Positions 8,471 through 16,127 of a stretch of DNA of 64,000 bases are shown piece by piece (positions within the stretch are counted from its first letter, which is position 1; each line of letters opens with the position of its first letter). The notes beneath the pieces were generated by a model. It was not told where the DNA came from, did not search any database, and saw only the letters and a list, made by a program, of their open reading frames with translations. The translations under genes and the position numbers were made by a program. Source of the stretch: Thalassobacillus devorans (GTDB taxonomy: Bacteria; Bacillota; Bacilli; Bacillales; Halobacillaceae); assembly GCF_011761345.1 (NCBI RefSeq), contig NZ_JAASRY010000001.1:868001-932000 (forward strand), written 5' to 3'.

Positions 8471-9241
8471 ATGAGTTATGAGACGATTACATATGAAAAT
8501 TTCCCGTCTGGTTTAGCAAAGATTACATTAAACCGTCCAGACAAAATGAATGCTGTTTCTAAGCAGATGACGGCTGAACTTTCTGAAGTTCTGAAACAGG
8601 CAAGAGACGAAGAAGAATTGAAATGTCTAGTAATTACCGGTAGTGGAGACCGGGCTTTTTGTACAGGAGGAGACTTACAAGATTTACATGGCGACTTGAA
8701 TGCTGGGGAAGCCTTCCAGGTCTTATACCCCATGAAGGAAGTTCTCTATCAACTGGCATCTTTCCCAGTCCCTACAGTAGCGGTGTTAAATGGACAGGCT
8801 CGTGGTGGGGGGTGTGAAATTGCTACGGCATGTGATTTCCGATTTGCCATCCAAAATGCGTCGTTTGGATTTGTCCAGGGGGAATTAGGCATCACTCCTG
8901 GCTGGGGTGGTGGTGCGTTGTTATATGAAAAAATCCGCCCGGAATTCGCTTTCCAGTGGCTGGTAGAAGCGGAAATGTATAGTAGCGAGCGTGTGGCTGA
9001 GATGGGCTGGGCACATCGTCTCATAGAGAGGGAAGAGCTTGAGAACCTGGAACAGCTGCTCTCCGGCTTTCTTGATAAATCCATCGAACAAATGAAAGTA
9101 TGGAAGAGACAATATGATAAAAAACTCTCCATGATTGCCTTGTCCCCGGTTATGGATGAAGAAGTACGTGCGTGTGCAAAACTATGGGAATCAGAAGAAC
9201 ATAAAGAAGCTGTCAACCGATTCATGAACCGCCGCTCCTGA
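8471..9241 (+). CDS. Enoyl-CoA hydratase/isomerase (crotonase) family protein
   Basis: Crotonase-fold acyl-CoA enzyme of 256 residues. Start ATG at 8471, set by GGAGGAGA 5-6 bases upstream. The CoA/oxyanion region ARGGGCEIATACDFR is intact and keeps the first catalytic glutamate of hydratases. The second motif reads FVQGELGITPGWGGG; by my hand alignment the residue equal to the second hydratase glutamate is Gln. The F-V-x-x-E-x-G-I-x-P-x-W-G-G pattern instead resembles ethylmalonyl-CoA decarboxylase (ECHDC1-type). A canonical hydratase role is therefore doubtful. It stands alone between rpmF and a repeat block. Confidence 0.8.
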   Translation: MSYETITYENFPSGLAKITLNRPDKMNAVSKQMTAELSEVLKQARDEEELKCLVITGSGDRAFCTGGDLQDLHGDLNAGEAFQVLYPMKEVLYQLASFPVPTVAVLNGQARGGGCEIATACDFRFAIQNASFGFVQGELGITPGWGGGALLYEKIRPEFAFQWLVEAEMYSSERVAEMGWAHRLIEREELENLEQLLSGFLDKSIEQMKVWKRQYDKKLSMIALSPVMDEEVRACAKLWESEEHKEAVNRFMNRRS

Positions 9242-9267
9242 ATCAACTCACCAGTCTATTCACTTAA

Positions 9268-9475
9268 AGTCCCGAAAAGTCGAAGACTTGATTTCGAGAT
9301 ATCTACGGTTCTTTACCATAAAAGTGGGGGGGCGGCTGGGAAACTACTCGCTTTCCTGCGGGGGAACCGGCGAGCCTCCTCGGTCGTTTTCACTCCCTGT
9401 GGGGTCTCGCCTGGCTCCTTCTCCCGCTGGAGTCTCGCAGTTTCCCAACCAACCCATCCGAAGGATGGGAGAAAA
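9268..9475. repeat. Fold-back dispersed repeat, type Z, copy 1
   Basis: The boundary module has CGAAGACTTG and TTTCGAGATATC (9281-9303). The body runs from GGCGGCTGGGAAAC through ACTCGCTTTCCTGCGGG to CCCGCTGGAGTCTCGCAG and TTTCCCAACCAACCCATCC, and the two ends are imperfect reverse complements. The same body occurs at about 39.69-39.83 kb. The ORFs read through it on both strands have no ribosome binding sites. Confidence 0.75.
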
Positions 9476-9589
9476 GAACCCCTGTTATAGGTGAGACTGT
9501 CTTCTACAATCAATAGTAACAAGCACTTTTTACAAGTAGTTATCCCTTTGGTTGAAGGACTTCATAACAATGTTTCCGTTTTCTCATAA

Positions 9590-9785
9590 ACGCAAGGAGG
9601 GCCGGGAAATTGCGAGACTCCTATGGGATCATAGTACATGGTGAGATCCCGCAGGGCTTCTGCCCGAGGAAGCTCACCGTACGCCCGTGGAAAGCGAGTA
9701 ATTTCCCGGACCTCCAAACCGTTACTAACGTAACGGAAACAACTTATCTTGAAACTGAGTCTTCCACTAAAGGGAGCTTTTATGG
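9590..9785. repeat. Fold-back dispersed repeat, type X, copy 1
   Basis: The arms GGAGG-g-CCGGGAAATT (9596-9611) and AATTTCCCGG-a-CCTCC (9700-9715) are about 90 bp apart, with a nested pair GGTGAG / CTCACC and a central GGGC / GCCC. It ends in the module GTTACTAACGTAACGGAAAC ... TTGAAACTGAGTCTTCC ... AAAGGGAGCTTT. Further copies, in the opposite orientation, lie at 27.0, 33.6 and 58.25 kb. With the copy at 9268 it fills the 630 bp gap before rsfA. Confidence 0.8.
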
Positions 9786-9871
9786 TAATTTGAGTACTGA
9801 GATTTAACAGAGTCATTCTATTAAATCTCTGTCTTGCATACATATAAAGCAAACGATAGAGGAGGGATGGA

Positions 9872-10342
9872 ATGGACGTCAATCGCCAGGATGCGTGGAA
9901 AGAAAATGAAGATTTACTATTGGCAGAAACAGTTCTCCGCTGCATTCGACAAGGGAGGACGCAGCTGGAAGCTTTCCGGGAAGTAGCTGATAAACTCTCC
10001 CGAACCCCTGCTGCCTGTGGCTTTCGCTGGAATGCCAATGTACGCAAGCATTACCAGCAGGCTATTGAAACTGCCAAGAATGAAAGAAAAAGGAAACAAC
10101 ATGCAAAAGCGGCATTTCCAGATGCTGCCCTGAATATGTCGCTGGATGATGCTATTTCTCTACTTACCGAGATGAAGGAAAAACAAAATTCCGCTGGAGA
10201 CCCTAAAGTGCAGGAGCAGGTAAAAACATTGAGGGAAGAAAACCAGGCGTTAAAAGACGCCGTAACTCGCTACCAGTCAGCATGGAAAGAAGTGGAAAAA
10301 CTGATGGACTGGGTACAAAAAGATAAGAACTTGCCGGTTTAA
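9872..10342 (+). CDS. rsfA: Prespore-specific transcriptional regulator RsfA-like (YlbO)
   Basis: Protein of 156 residues. The N-terminal Myb/SANT-like domain (residues about 4-65) contains [21 protein letters not shown] and [15 protein letters not shown], nearly diagnostic of RsfA. A basic linker and a predicted C-terminal coiled coil (about 105-150) follow. In B. subtilis RsfA is a sigma-F-dependent fine tuner of forespore genes (family knowledge). GAGGAGGG lies 7-8 bases before the ATG at 9872. Monocistronic; position matches ylbO. Confidence 0.9.
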   Translation: MDVNRQDAWKENEDLLLAETVLRCIRQGRTQLEAFREVADKLSRTPAACGFRWNANVRKHYQQAIETAKNERKRKQHAKAAFPDAALNMSLDDAISLLTEMKEKQNSAGDPKVQEQVKTLREENQALKDAVTRYQSAWKEVEKLMDWVQKDKNLPV

Positions 10343-10410
10343 TGGCATTATTTTTTTATGAATCCTTATCGGGTTACGTCCTACGGTATACCACACAATC
10401 CTATCAAAAA

Positions 10411-10450
10411 TAGAAGCCACGCTATCGAACTCATAGCGCGGCTTATTTTA
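10411..10450. terminator. Bidirectional terminator between rsfA and the GNAT gene
   Basis: The stem AAGCC-a-CGCTAT (10414-10425) / ATAGCG-c-GGCTT (10433-10444) has a T-rich 3' side and an A-rich 5' side, at the convergent junction. Confidence 0.8.
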
Positions 10451-10477
10451 TATTTCGCAGTGTGCTGACTTTTTAAC

Positions 10478-10972
10478 TTACTCCGGATTTTCTCCAGTTT
10501 CTTTTTCCTCTACACCAGCAGGCATCCAGATTAATGGATTTTCGCCCAGGTCCCGTTCCATTTCGTAATGTGCTTTTTGGAAGCCCATTTTCTCCCAGAA
10601 TCCGTGAGAATTGATACGCGGATTGGTTTTGATCGGCAAATCATAGCTTTTCGCAAAATCAACTAACGCCTTTCCATACCCTTGTCCGCGGTAATCAGGC
10701 AGAACTTCGAGTTTCCATAACTCATGGTAATCCTGCGGGGGATTGAAGTATTGGTCATACTTTGCACCTACGCGGTAAAGACTCATCCTGGCTACTAAAG
10801 CGTTTCCATAATAGATTCCGAAAAACGGCGACTCGCTGTCATTTTCCACAATATTGCTTTGCAAATCCTCAAGCATAGAAAGTTCCTGGTTGCCATATTC
10901 TTTAAACCGTTTAAATTCTTCAAGGGTCTTATAATTAACTAATAAACGTTCTACTTGTAAAGTTTCCACCAT
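10478..10972 (-). CDS. ylbP: GNAT family N-acetyltransferase (YlbP)
   Basis: Single-domain acetyl-CoA-dependent N-acetyltransferase, 164 residues from the ATG at 10972 (MVETLQVERLLVNYKTLEEF). An ATG at 10990 is open in frame, but the AAAGGGGAAA motif lies inside that extension and fits the downstream start. The acetyl-CoA loop is LEVLPDYRGQGYGKALVDF (R/Q-G-x-G-K/A motif), and the C-terminus has the family NSHGFWEKMGFQKA segment. The substrate is unknown. Divergent from panE, same order and orientation as B. subtilis ylbP. Confidence 0.88.
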   Translation of the reverse strand: MVETLQVERLLVNYKTLEEFKRFKEYGNQELSMLEDLQSNIVENDSESPFFGIYYGNALVARMSLYRVGAKYDQYFNPPQDYHELWKLEVLPDYRGQGYGKALVDFAKSYDLPIKTNPRINSHGFWEKMGFQKAHYEMERDLGENPLIWMPAGVEEKETGENPE

Positions 10973-11002
10973 GATGATTTCCCCTTTCATATCTCTATAC
11001 CC

Positions 11003-11102
11003 TTATTATAATATAAAAATTTTCAGAATGAAACGAACAATTGAGTGTTCGCTCAATTTATGGCAAAAACTAGTGCTCTTTCATTCATTCGTTTGCTACA
11101 AT
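11003..11102. promoter_or_regulatory. Divergent promoter region with palindrome, ylbP/panE
   Basis: The minus-strand -10 TATAAT (11010-11005) serves ylbP. On the plus strand TGCTACAAT (about 11094-11102) is an extended -10 for panE. Between them AATTGAG (11039-11045) / CTCAATT (11052-11058) is an inverted repeat with a six-base centre, of the size of a TetR-type operator; the regulator is not identifiable from this window. Confidence 0.45.
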
Positions 11103-11136
11103 ATTTAGTAAAAGAAGAGGGATTGGAGGCAGCAAT

Positions 11137-12024
11137 GTGGAAATAGGTATCATCGGTGGTGGGGCTACTGGAATGCTGCTTGCCCATTATCTGGGTGATA
11201 ACCATCAGGTAACCTTATACGTACGCCGGAAGGAACAGGCAGCAAGTATTGAAAGTAAAGGAATCCAGCTCGCGGTCACGAATATTACTACGATAATTCA
11301 TGTACGGCAAATCGATGAAGGCATCAGAAATCATGCCATCTTGTTTGTTTGCGTTAAACAGAATCACCTGGATCATTTAACCCCGGTTCTTAATAAAATT
11401 GCTGATTCCACAACAGTAATCTTTCTGCAAAATGGGATGGCTCATATAGAAAAAGCAAAAGAGCTGTCAGCTAATGTGATGGTCGGGGTGATTGAACATG
11501 GTGCCTTGAAAGTTTCTGACCACACGGTCCGTCACAGCGGAAAAGGGATAATCCGGGTGGCTTATCTCACGGGAAGTGTGGATAGCATCAGTTTGGTGGA
11601 ACGATTGAATCAGGAAAATTTCCCGTTTGTATTAGAGCCAGACTACTATCCAATGCTGGCGAAGAAATTAGTCATCAATGCTGTCATAAATCCACTGACA
11701 GCACTTTTTGAAATACGTAATGGCCAGTTGCTGGACAACCCATTCCTTACTCAGCTTGCAAGGCAGCTATGCAGGGAAGCCTGCCAGGTGCTTCACCTTG
11801 ATGAAATAGAAGAATGGACGAATGTGATGCAAATTGCCCGGGCGACAGCCGGGAACTATTCTTCGATGTATAAAGATATTACCAACGGAAGGACAACAGA
11901 AATAGATGCGATCACTGGTTACCTATTGAAAAACTCTACGGAACAAATTTCAGGACATGCATTGCTCTTGCAAGCCATAAAAGCAAAACAATATGAAAAG
12001 AGAAAGGAGGGAGAGGATGAGTAA
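11137..12024 (+). CDS. panE: 2-dehydropantoate 2-reductase
   Basis: NADPH-dependent ketopantoate reductase of pantothenate (and so CoA) synthesis, 295 residues. The N-terminal Rossmann motif MEIGIIGGGATGMLLAHYL holds GxGxxG. The conserved lysine region KLVINAVINPLTALF matches the family K-x-x-x-N-x-x-x-N-x-x-[TS] pattern. The start is GTG at 11137, 7 bases after GGAGGC. It overlaps the next gene by 8 bases, so the two are translationally coupled. It corresponds to ylbQ. Ketopantoate reductases are hard to separate from related hydroxyacid dehydrogenases by sequence alone. Confidence 0.85.
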   Translation: MEIGIIGGGATGMLLAHYLGDNHQVTLYVRRKEQAASIESKGIQLAVTNITTIIHVRQIDEGIRNHAILFVCVKQNHLDHLTPVLNKIADSTTVIFLQNGMAHIEKAKELSANVMVGVIEHGALKVSDHTVRHSGKGIIRVAYLTGSVDSISLVERLNQENFPFVLEPDYYPMLAKKLVINAVINPLTALFEIRNGQLLDNPFLTQLARQLCREACQVLHLDEIEEWTNVMQIARATAGNYSSMYKDITNGRTTEIDAITGYLLKNSTEQISGHALLLQAIKAKQYEKRKEGEDE

Positions 12025-12400
12025 TTTCTTCATATACATGTATGCCGCCGCTATAACGATGCCCATCCCCATATTACTTATTTTTTACTTTATCTACCGA
12101 AAAATATACCGTCACAAATGGAAAGCGATCCATAAGACGACCAACCTGGCAACGCTCCTATTTATCCTGTCTGTCGACCTATTAGCGAAAGTACTGTTTG
12201 AGCAGTCTTTTTTCGGTTATATCCTGCTAGTCTTGCTGCTGGTACTGACAGGAGCTATCATTATCCAGTATCGCCTTCATGAAGAAATAGTGTTCAAACG
12301 GGCATGGAAGGGGTTTTGGCGTTTCAATACGTTATTATTCGGTTTCCTGTATATCAGCCTCAGTTTGTATGGACTTGCCGGAAAACTACTCGCATTATAA
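12017..12400 (+). CDS. DUF3397 family membrane protein
   Basis: Small integral membrane protein of 127 residues with four predicted transmembrane helices (about 6-26, 38-57, 60-82 and 98-118) and positively charged loops. The start is ATG at 12017, with AGAAAGGAGG 6 bases upstream; the gene overlaps the panE stop. The position between panE and bshC, the size and the topology fit DUF3397, a family seen next to bshC in Bacillaceae (from memory). Function unknown. Confidence 0.75.
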   Translation: MSNFFIYMYAAAITMPIPILLIFYFIYRKIYRHKWKAIHKTTNLATLLFILSVDLLAKVLFEQSFFGYILLVLLLVLTGAIIIQYRLHEEIVFKRAWKGFWRFNTLLFGFLYISLSLYGLAGKLLAL

Positions 12401-12482
12401 AACATAATATGTGAATTACGCGCTCCTTTTTTGTACAATACATAAGTATACATATTTCAGAATGAAAAGGAGACCTTCACAT

Positions 12483-14108
12483 ATGCGCATTGATCCAATT
12501 GATTTACAAACAACCAACCCTTTGATAAAAGATTATCGCCAGGCAAGGGAGCGCGTACAGGATAAGTTCCACTATCATCCTTTTCACTCGACGGTATTCG
12601 CGGATCGGAAAAAAGATTTGAAGGAACAATCTTTCCAACGAGATGAACTCGTGCGTGTCTTACATGAGATAAATGGGGAATGGGATGCCCCACGCAGTAC
12701 GGTGGAAAATATCGACCGGCTTGCTGATACTAAAAGCACCGTCGTTATCGGAGGTCAGCAGGCAGGCCTGCTGACCGGTCCGTTATATTCTGTTCATAAA
12801 TTGATTTCTATCATTTATCTGTCAAGGAAGGCAGAGAAAGAAGAAGGAACCCCGGTGATCCCGGTGTTTTGGATTGCCGGAGAGGATCATGATTTTGATG
12901 AAATCAATCATGTCTTTCTTCCTGAAGACAACCGTATGCAAAAATACCAGGTGAAGCATACTCCGGTTAAAAAATCTTCCGTGACCGATATACCAATGGA
13001 TAAACCGGCAGTTGAAGAATGGCTGGGGCAGGTGTTTAGCCAGCTGGAGGAATCCGTATATACGAAAGATCTGGAAAATCAAATCTATCAAGTAATAAGC
13101 CAATCGAACAGCTATGTGGATTTCTTTGCCCGTCTGATATTCCATCTGTTTCGTGAAGAAGGAGTCGTTTTGGTCGACTCCCATCATTCCTCCTTCCGCA
13201 AACTGGAATCACAGCATTTTAAAGCGATGATCCATAACCAGCAACAAATCACCCAGGGGGTGTATGCTGCCTGGCAGCAGAACATGCAGCAAGGCTATCC
13301 GGTTTCTCTTGACTGTAATCTGGCAGATGTCCATTTATTTTACCATCACGATGGGGAAAGGGTACTCTTAATGAAGGGGGAGGACGGGAAGTATTACGGT
13401 AAGCAAAACGAAGTCGTCCTGACGAAAGAACAGTTGCTGGACTTGGCTGAAGAACACCCGGAATCCCTGAGTAACAATGTGGTGACCCGGCCATTGATGC
13501 AGGAATTAATGTTTCCTACACTAGCTTTCATTGGCGGTCCCGGGGAAATCAATTATTGGTCGGTGTTAAAACCTGCTTTTGAGGCGATGGAAGTGAAAAT
13601 GCCTCCAGTGTTCCCGCGTCTTTCGTTTTCCCTTATTGACCGGAAAACGGCAAAATATCTTGATCGGTTCCATTTAAGAGCGGGGGATGTGATTGAAAAA
13701 GGGGTCAGTCATGAAAAGACAGCCTGGCTCACCTCACAAAGTTATCCCCCATTAGAGGCGATTACGGAACAGGTGAAAAATGGTATTGAACGTATTCACC
13801 AGCCATTGAGAGAGAAGGCGGCTGAAATTCGTGATGATGTCAGTCAACTGGCAGATAAGAATTTAGCTTATCTTTTTAAAGACATTGAATTTCTGGAACA
13901 GCGGATGACGAAGGCTCTAGAAGAAAAGCACGCAAGCGAACTTAACAAATTTGACTACCTTGAGCTAGTACTGCATCCAGGGGAAGGACTTCAGGAACGG
14001 ATGTGGGGCATCCTCCCATGGATGAACCAGTATGGATGGGAAATCTTTCAAGAAATACTGGAGCATGATATGAGATTTGAGGAAGCTCACCACTGTATTT
14101 ACCTATAA
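12483..14108 (+). CDS. bshC: Bacillithiol synthase, cysteine-adding enzyme BshC
   Basis: Adds cysteine to glucosaminyl-malate, the last step in making bacillithiol, the main low-molecular-weight thiol of Bacilli. The 541 residues are close to B. subtilis BshC (YllA). The start is ATG at 12483 after AAAAGGAG; an in-frame extension upstream has no ribosome binding site. Recognisable parts are MRIDPIDLQTTNPLIKDY, VVIGGQQAGLLTGPLYSVHK with a nucleotide-binding-like loop, and FWIAGEDHDFDEINH. A C-terminal coiled coil lies at about 430-495. It directly precedes the dcw cluster, separated from it by a terminator. Confidence 0.94.
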   Translation: MRIDPIDLQTTNPLIKDYRQARERVQDKFHYHPFHSTVFADRKKDLKEQSFQRDELVRVLHEINGEWDAPRSTVENIDRLADTKSTVVIGGQQAGLLTGPLYSVHKLISIIYLSRKAEKEEGTPVIPVFWIAGEDHDFDEINHVFLPEDNRMQKYQVKHTPVKKSSVTDIPMDKPAVEEWLGQVFSQLEESVYTKDLENQIYQVISQSNSYVDFFARLIFHLFREEGVVLVDSHHSSFRKLESQHFKAMIHNQQQITQGVYAAWQQNMQQGYPVSLDCNLADVHLFYHHDGERVLLMKGEDGKYYGKQNEVVLTKEQLLDLAEEHPESLSNNVVTRPLMQELMFPTLAFIGGPGEINYWSVLKPAFEAMEVKMPPVFPRLSFSLIDRKTAKYLDRFHLRAGDVIEKGVSHEKTAWLTSQSYPPLEAITEQVKNGIERIHQPLREKAAEIRDDVSQLADKNLAYLFKDIEFLEQRMTKALEEKHASELNKFDYLELVLHPGEGLQERMWGILPWMNQYGWEIFQEILEHDMRFEEAHHCIYL

Positions 14109-14191
14109 TCCCCCACCATCCTCCACCAAGGCGTCAAAAACCGTGAAAAACCTTGATGTGACAACAATTTAGCGTCGAAAAATAAAGAAGG

Positions 14192-14221
14192 AATCCTGCT
14201 CTTTGGAGCAGGATTTTTTTT
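14192..14221 (+). terminator. Terminator of panE-bshC unit
   Basis: The 10 bp stem AATCCTGCTC (14192-14201) / GAGCAGGATT (14206-14215) is followed by seven T. It insulates the dcw operon from the upstream unit. Confidence 0.9.
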
Positions 14222-14283
14222 AGTGTGGGGAGAAAGTGTATGTTAATGTGGAGGAAAGTGGGGGAATGTGGTACACTGGATTT
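14222..14283 (+). promoter_or_regulatory. mraZ promoter with MraZ-type operator repeats
   Basis: Five GTG-led boxes start at 14225 (GTGGGG), 14236 (GTGTAT), 14248 (GTGGAG), 14258 (GTGGGG) and 14268 (GTGGTA), spaced 11, 12, 10 and 10 bases. This near-helical spacing of GTGG/AAAGTGG boxes is the known form of MraZ autoregulatory sites. The last box overlaps the extended -10 TGGTACACT (14269-14277), while no good -35 is visible. A bound MraZ would cover the promoter. Confidence 0.7.
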
Positions 14284-14306
14284 ATTCAGAAAGTGGGGAA
14301 GACTCT

Positions 14307-14738
14307 ATGTTCATGGGCGAATTCCAACACAACATTGATACGAAGGGTAGAATCATTGTTCCTGCCAAGTTCCGTGAGGGCCTGGGGGATAGTTTCGTAT
14401 TGACCCGTGGACTGGATAAATGTTTGTTTGCTTACCCAATGACTGAATGGAGAATCCTTGAAGAAAAACTAAAAAAACTCCCACTTACTAAAAAAGACGC
14501 CCGCGCCTTCACACGTTTCTTCTTCTCTGGTGCAGTAGAATGCGAAGTGGACAAGCAGGGAAGAGTAAATATCGCACAACCACTAAGAAATTTCGCAGAA
14601 CTTGAGAAGGAATGTGTCGTAATCGGTGTCTCTAACCGGATTGAATTCTGGGCCAAGGATAAATGGGAAGACTATTTTGAGGAATCCGAAGAATCCTTTG
14701 CGGAGATTGCTGAAAATATGATGGATTTCGATATTTAA
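14307..14738 (+). CDS. mraZ: Transcriptional regulator MraZ
   Basis: First gene of the dcw cluster, a DNA-binding repressor or modulator of its own operon. It has 143 residues from the ATG at 14307 ([15 protein letters not shown]), identical in length to B. subtilis MraZ; an in-frame GTG at 14268 lies inside the operator and is not used. Two AbrB-like motifs are visible, [13 protein letters not shown] at about 12-24 and [13 protein letters not shown] at about 83-95. GTGGGGAAG precedes the ATG. The operator repeats upstream are a direct match to its expected role. Confidence 0.95.
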   Translation: MFMGEFQHNIDTKGRIIVPAKFREGLGDSFVLTRGLDKCLFAYPMTEWRILEEKLKKLPLTKKDARAFTRFFFSGAVECEVDKQGRVNIAQPLRNFAELEKECVVIGVSNRIEFWAKDKWEDYFEESEESFAEIAENMMDFDI

Positions 14739-14764
14739 TTCGAAAATAAGAAGCGGGTGATTGG

Positions 14765-15742
14765 ATGTTTGATCATTATAGTGTATTGAAAAAGGAAGCT
14801 GTCGAGGGATTACAGATCCAGCCAGAAGGTACATACGTTGATTGTACATTAGGTGGTGGAGGTCATACAGAAGCCATTTGCGAGCAACTAAGCACAGGTG
14901 GAAGATTGATTGCTTTCGACCAGGATGAAATGGCACTCGAGGCAGCAAAAGAGAGGCTGAAACCTCATCACGACAAAATTACATTTGTACATGCGAATTT
15001 TAAAGAATTGGAGTCTCAATTAGAGAAGCTTGGGATCGAACAAGTGGATGGGATTTTGTTTGATTTAGGGGTGTCAAGCCCCCAGCTGGATGTGAAAGAG
15101 CGTGGGTTCAGTTATCAAAATGATGCGCCGCTAGACATGCGGATGAATCAGCAGGATTCATTTTCAGCTTATCAGGTCATCAATGAATGGCCATATGAGA
15201 AGCTGGTGAGGATTTTTTTCCAATATGGTGAAGAGAAATTTTCGAAGCAAATTGCCAGAAAGATAGAAACAAAGCGGGAAGAACAGCCGATTGAAACGAC
15301 GTTTGAACTAGTCGATATCATTAAAGATGCGATCCCGGCTCCCGCCCGCAGAAAAGGCGGTCATCCGGCGAAACGCGTATTCCAGGCAATTCGAATTGCG
15401 GTCAATGATGAGTTGGGCGTATTCAGCAATGTGCTTGATCAGGCTGCTCGTTCCGTTTCTGTTAACGGACGGATCGCTGTGATTACGTTCCATTCACTGG
15501 AAGACAGGATTTGTAAACAGGCATTCAAAAAGTGGAGCAGCATCCCACCGGTGCCAAAGAACATCCCAATCATTCCAGAAGAAAAGAAACCGCCATTCAA
15601 GCTCATTACCAGAAAGCCGATCGTACCGGATGAGGGCGAATTAGATGACAATCGCAGGTCAAGGTCCGCTAAGTTGCGAATTGTAGAGAAAGTAAAAGAA
15701 TGGACAGAAGAATTCAAAAGCGATGAAAGGTGGAACCAATAA
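14765..15742 (+). CDS. rsmH: 16S rRNA (cytosine1402-N4)-methyltransferase RsmH (MraW)
   Basis: Methylates N4 of C1402 of 16S rRNA, although encoded in the cell wall cluster. The 325 residues are slightly longer than the usual 311. The SAM motif [14 protein letters not shown] is at about residues 24-37. Family blocks [14 protein letters not shown]-type [13 protein letters not shown] and [11 protein letters not shown] are intact. GAAGCGGGTGAT precedes the ATG. Its stop overlaps the ftsL start (TAATG). Confidence 0.96.
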   Translation: MFDHYSVLKKEAVEGLQIQPEGTYVDCTLGGGGHTEAICEQLSTGGRLIAFDQDEMALEAAKERLKPHHDKITFVHANFKELESQLEKLGIEQVDGILFDLGVSSPQLDVKERGFSYQNDAPLDMRMNQQDSFSAYQVINEWPYEKLVRIFFQYGEEKFSKQIARKIETKREEQPIETTFELVDIIKDAIPAPARRKGGHPAKRVFQAIRIAVNDELGVFSNVLDQAARSVSVNGRIAVITFHSLEDRICKQAFKKWSSIPPVPKNIPIIPEEKKPPFKLITRKPIVPDEGELDDNRRSRSAKLRIVEKVKEWTEEFKSDERWNQ

Positions 15743-16104
15743 TGAACGCAGAGCAAATAAAACATATGCAACAGCCTGAAGAACAACAGCAAAAACAAGT
15801 GAAAGTAAAAGTCCAGAAAAAACGCTGGATTTCCAGAGGGGAAAAATTTCTTTATACCGCAGTAAGTGGAATAGTACTCACTGCCTCTGTTTTTATGGTA
15901 CAATTTTCATCTACGACTGACGCCTTAAATAGAGATGTACAGAAATTAGAACAACATGTCAAAGTACAGAAGGCAGAAAATGAAAGTCTTCAATATGAAG
16001 TGAAAGAATTAAGCAATCCGGATCGCATCCTTAAGATTGCGAAGGAGAACGGATTGAATATTCAAAATGCCCAGGTTAAACAGGCGTCAACTATCGGAAA
16101 TTAA
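15742..16104 (+). CDS. ftsL: Cell division protein FtsL
   Basis: Bitopic divisome protein of 120 residues that pairs with DivIC and DivIB. The cytoplasmic N-terminus is basic and Gln-rich (residues 1-40), with one transmembrane helix (about 39-60) and an extracytoplasmic coiled coil (about 65-95, TDALNRDVQKLEQHVKVQKA). The start ATG at 15742 overlaps the rsmH stop and follows AAAGGTGG. Sequence is weakly conserved as usual; identity rests on topology, size and position before pbpB. Confidence 0.9.
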   Translation: MNAEQIKHMQQPEEQQQKQVKVKVQKKRWISRGEKFLYTAVSGIVLTASVFMVQFSSTTDALNRDVQKLEQHVKVQKAENESLQYEVKELSNPDRILKIAKENGLNIQNAQVKQASTIGN

Positions 16105-16127
16105 CAAAAGATTGTGGTGATCATCTG

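Noticed and set aside
9268-9785. Insertion sequence or prophage remnant
   Set aside because: No transposase, integrase or phage-like gene fragment is seen in any frame; the block consists of hairpin repeats only.
9288-10047. Open frames on both strands across the 9 kb repeat block, up to 161 codons
   Set aside because: They run through inverted repeat sequence, have no ribosome binding sites, and one extends antisense into rsfA. The low stop frequency comes from GC-rich hairpin arms.
15439-15903. 154-codon minus-strand frame over rsmH/ftsL
   Set aside because: It crosses two well-supported genes in antisense and has no start signal or recognisable product.
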